DNA of 54,009 bases from Hymenobacter terricola (GTDB taxonomy: Bacteria > Bacteroidota > Bacteroidia > Cytophagales > Hymenobacteraceae), in contig NZ_JAGEMO020000041.1 in the NCBI RefSeq assembly GCF_017921975.2, positions 1-54,009 on the forward strand. The letters are read 5' to 3'. This document shows, in pieces, positions 53,881 to 54,009 of the stretch. The first letter of the stretch is position 1, and each line of letters opens with the position of its first letter. The notes beneath the pieces were generated by a model. The model was not told the DNA's origin and ran no database searches. It was given only the letters and a program-made list of their open reading frames with translations. Position numbers and translations under genes: made by a program.

Positions 53881-54009
53881 TTAAAGCCACATCAGGATGG
53901 CTCCGAGGGTGACCATTGCCAGAAAGGTGCTGGCGTTCTTTTCGTAGCGTGAAGCGAGGCCCCGAAACCGCTTGAGGCGGTTGAAGCAGCGTTCGATTTG
54001 GTTACGATT
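53881..54009 (-). mobile_element. IS5-family transposase, C-terminal 42 residues (cut by window edge)
   Basis: The leftward frame from the right edge reads NRNQIERCFNRLKRFRGL, continues RYEKNAST and ends GAILMWL plus TAA. This is the standard C-terminus of IS5-group (IS1031-like) DDE transposases. The stop is 25 bp from the start of the neighbouring gene, so the element's end lies within 53856-53880 (a GGACGTGTAAACAATT-like end is visible). The rest of the IS is outside the window. Confidence 0.88.

Overview
The window is high-GC DNA from a Bacteroidota chromosome, most likely Hymenobacter or a close relative (Cytophagales). The evidence is: two TonB-dependent receptors with CarboxypepD_reg N-domains; a C-terminal type IX secretion (T9SS) sorting domain plus an orphan remnant of another; Rho with a very long polar insert; almost no Shine-Dalgarno sequences; and several promoters of the Bacteroidota form TTTG/TTG-N~20-TAnnTTTG. 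The genus is an inference from gene content and style. It was not tested by alignment.

Layout. 1-7.3 kb: the 5' part of rho (running off the left edge), divergent serS, an AT-richer T9SS-exported esterase, and a leftward polX-glycosyltransferase 9 pair with a small UBP zinc-finger gene downstream. 7.4-11.7 kb: a small lipoprotein gene, then a cassette of secreted thioredoxin, divergent ApbE-like protein, DUF4266 lipopeptide ending Cys-Gly-Cys-Asn, and DUF3570 outer-membrane protein. This cassette is my best candidate for an undescribed system. 11.8-18.3 kb: an EVE-domain protein, secreted proteins of unknown role, aminopeptidase P, small low-complexity secreted proteins and thioredoxin. 18.6-31.7 kb: leftward dnaE, a LysM/transglycosylase protein, a TonB-type receptor, an O-methyltransferase, a stand-alone SRA-YDG protein translationally coupled to an M16 peptidase, and a second GT9. 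31.9-45.9 kb: flotillin-like protein, Lrp regulator, a probable unannotated structured RNA, DsbD, CNNM/CBS protein, gamma-carbonic anhydrase, radical SAM protein, endonuclease III, three glycine-zipper envelope genes, accD and class I aldolase. 46-54 kb: an OmpA lipoprotein, a second TonB receptor, MBL hydrolase, beta-barrel protein, SGNH lipoprotein, a DinB/MDMPI-like protein and the end of an IS5-type transposase.

Non-coding structure is rich. There are four copies of one ~95-115 bp palindrome family, a different 92 bp palindrome, three hairpins built from short tandem repeats that each abut a promoter, a 41-bp tandem repeat, and a pair of hairpins with identical 10-nt loops behind a consensus promoter. 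Several repeats have supplied stop codons to flanking genes or lie where a start codon is chosen. No tRNA, rRNA or CRISPR array was recognised.
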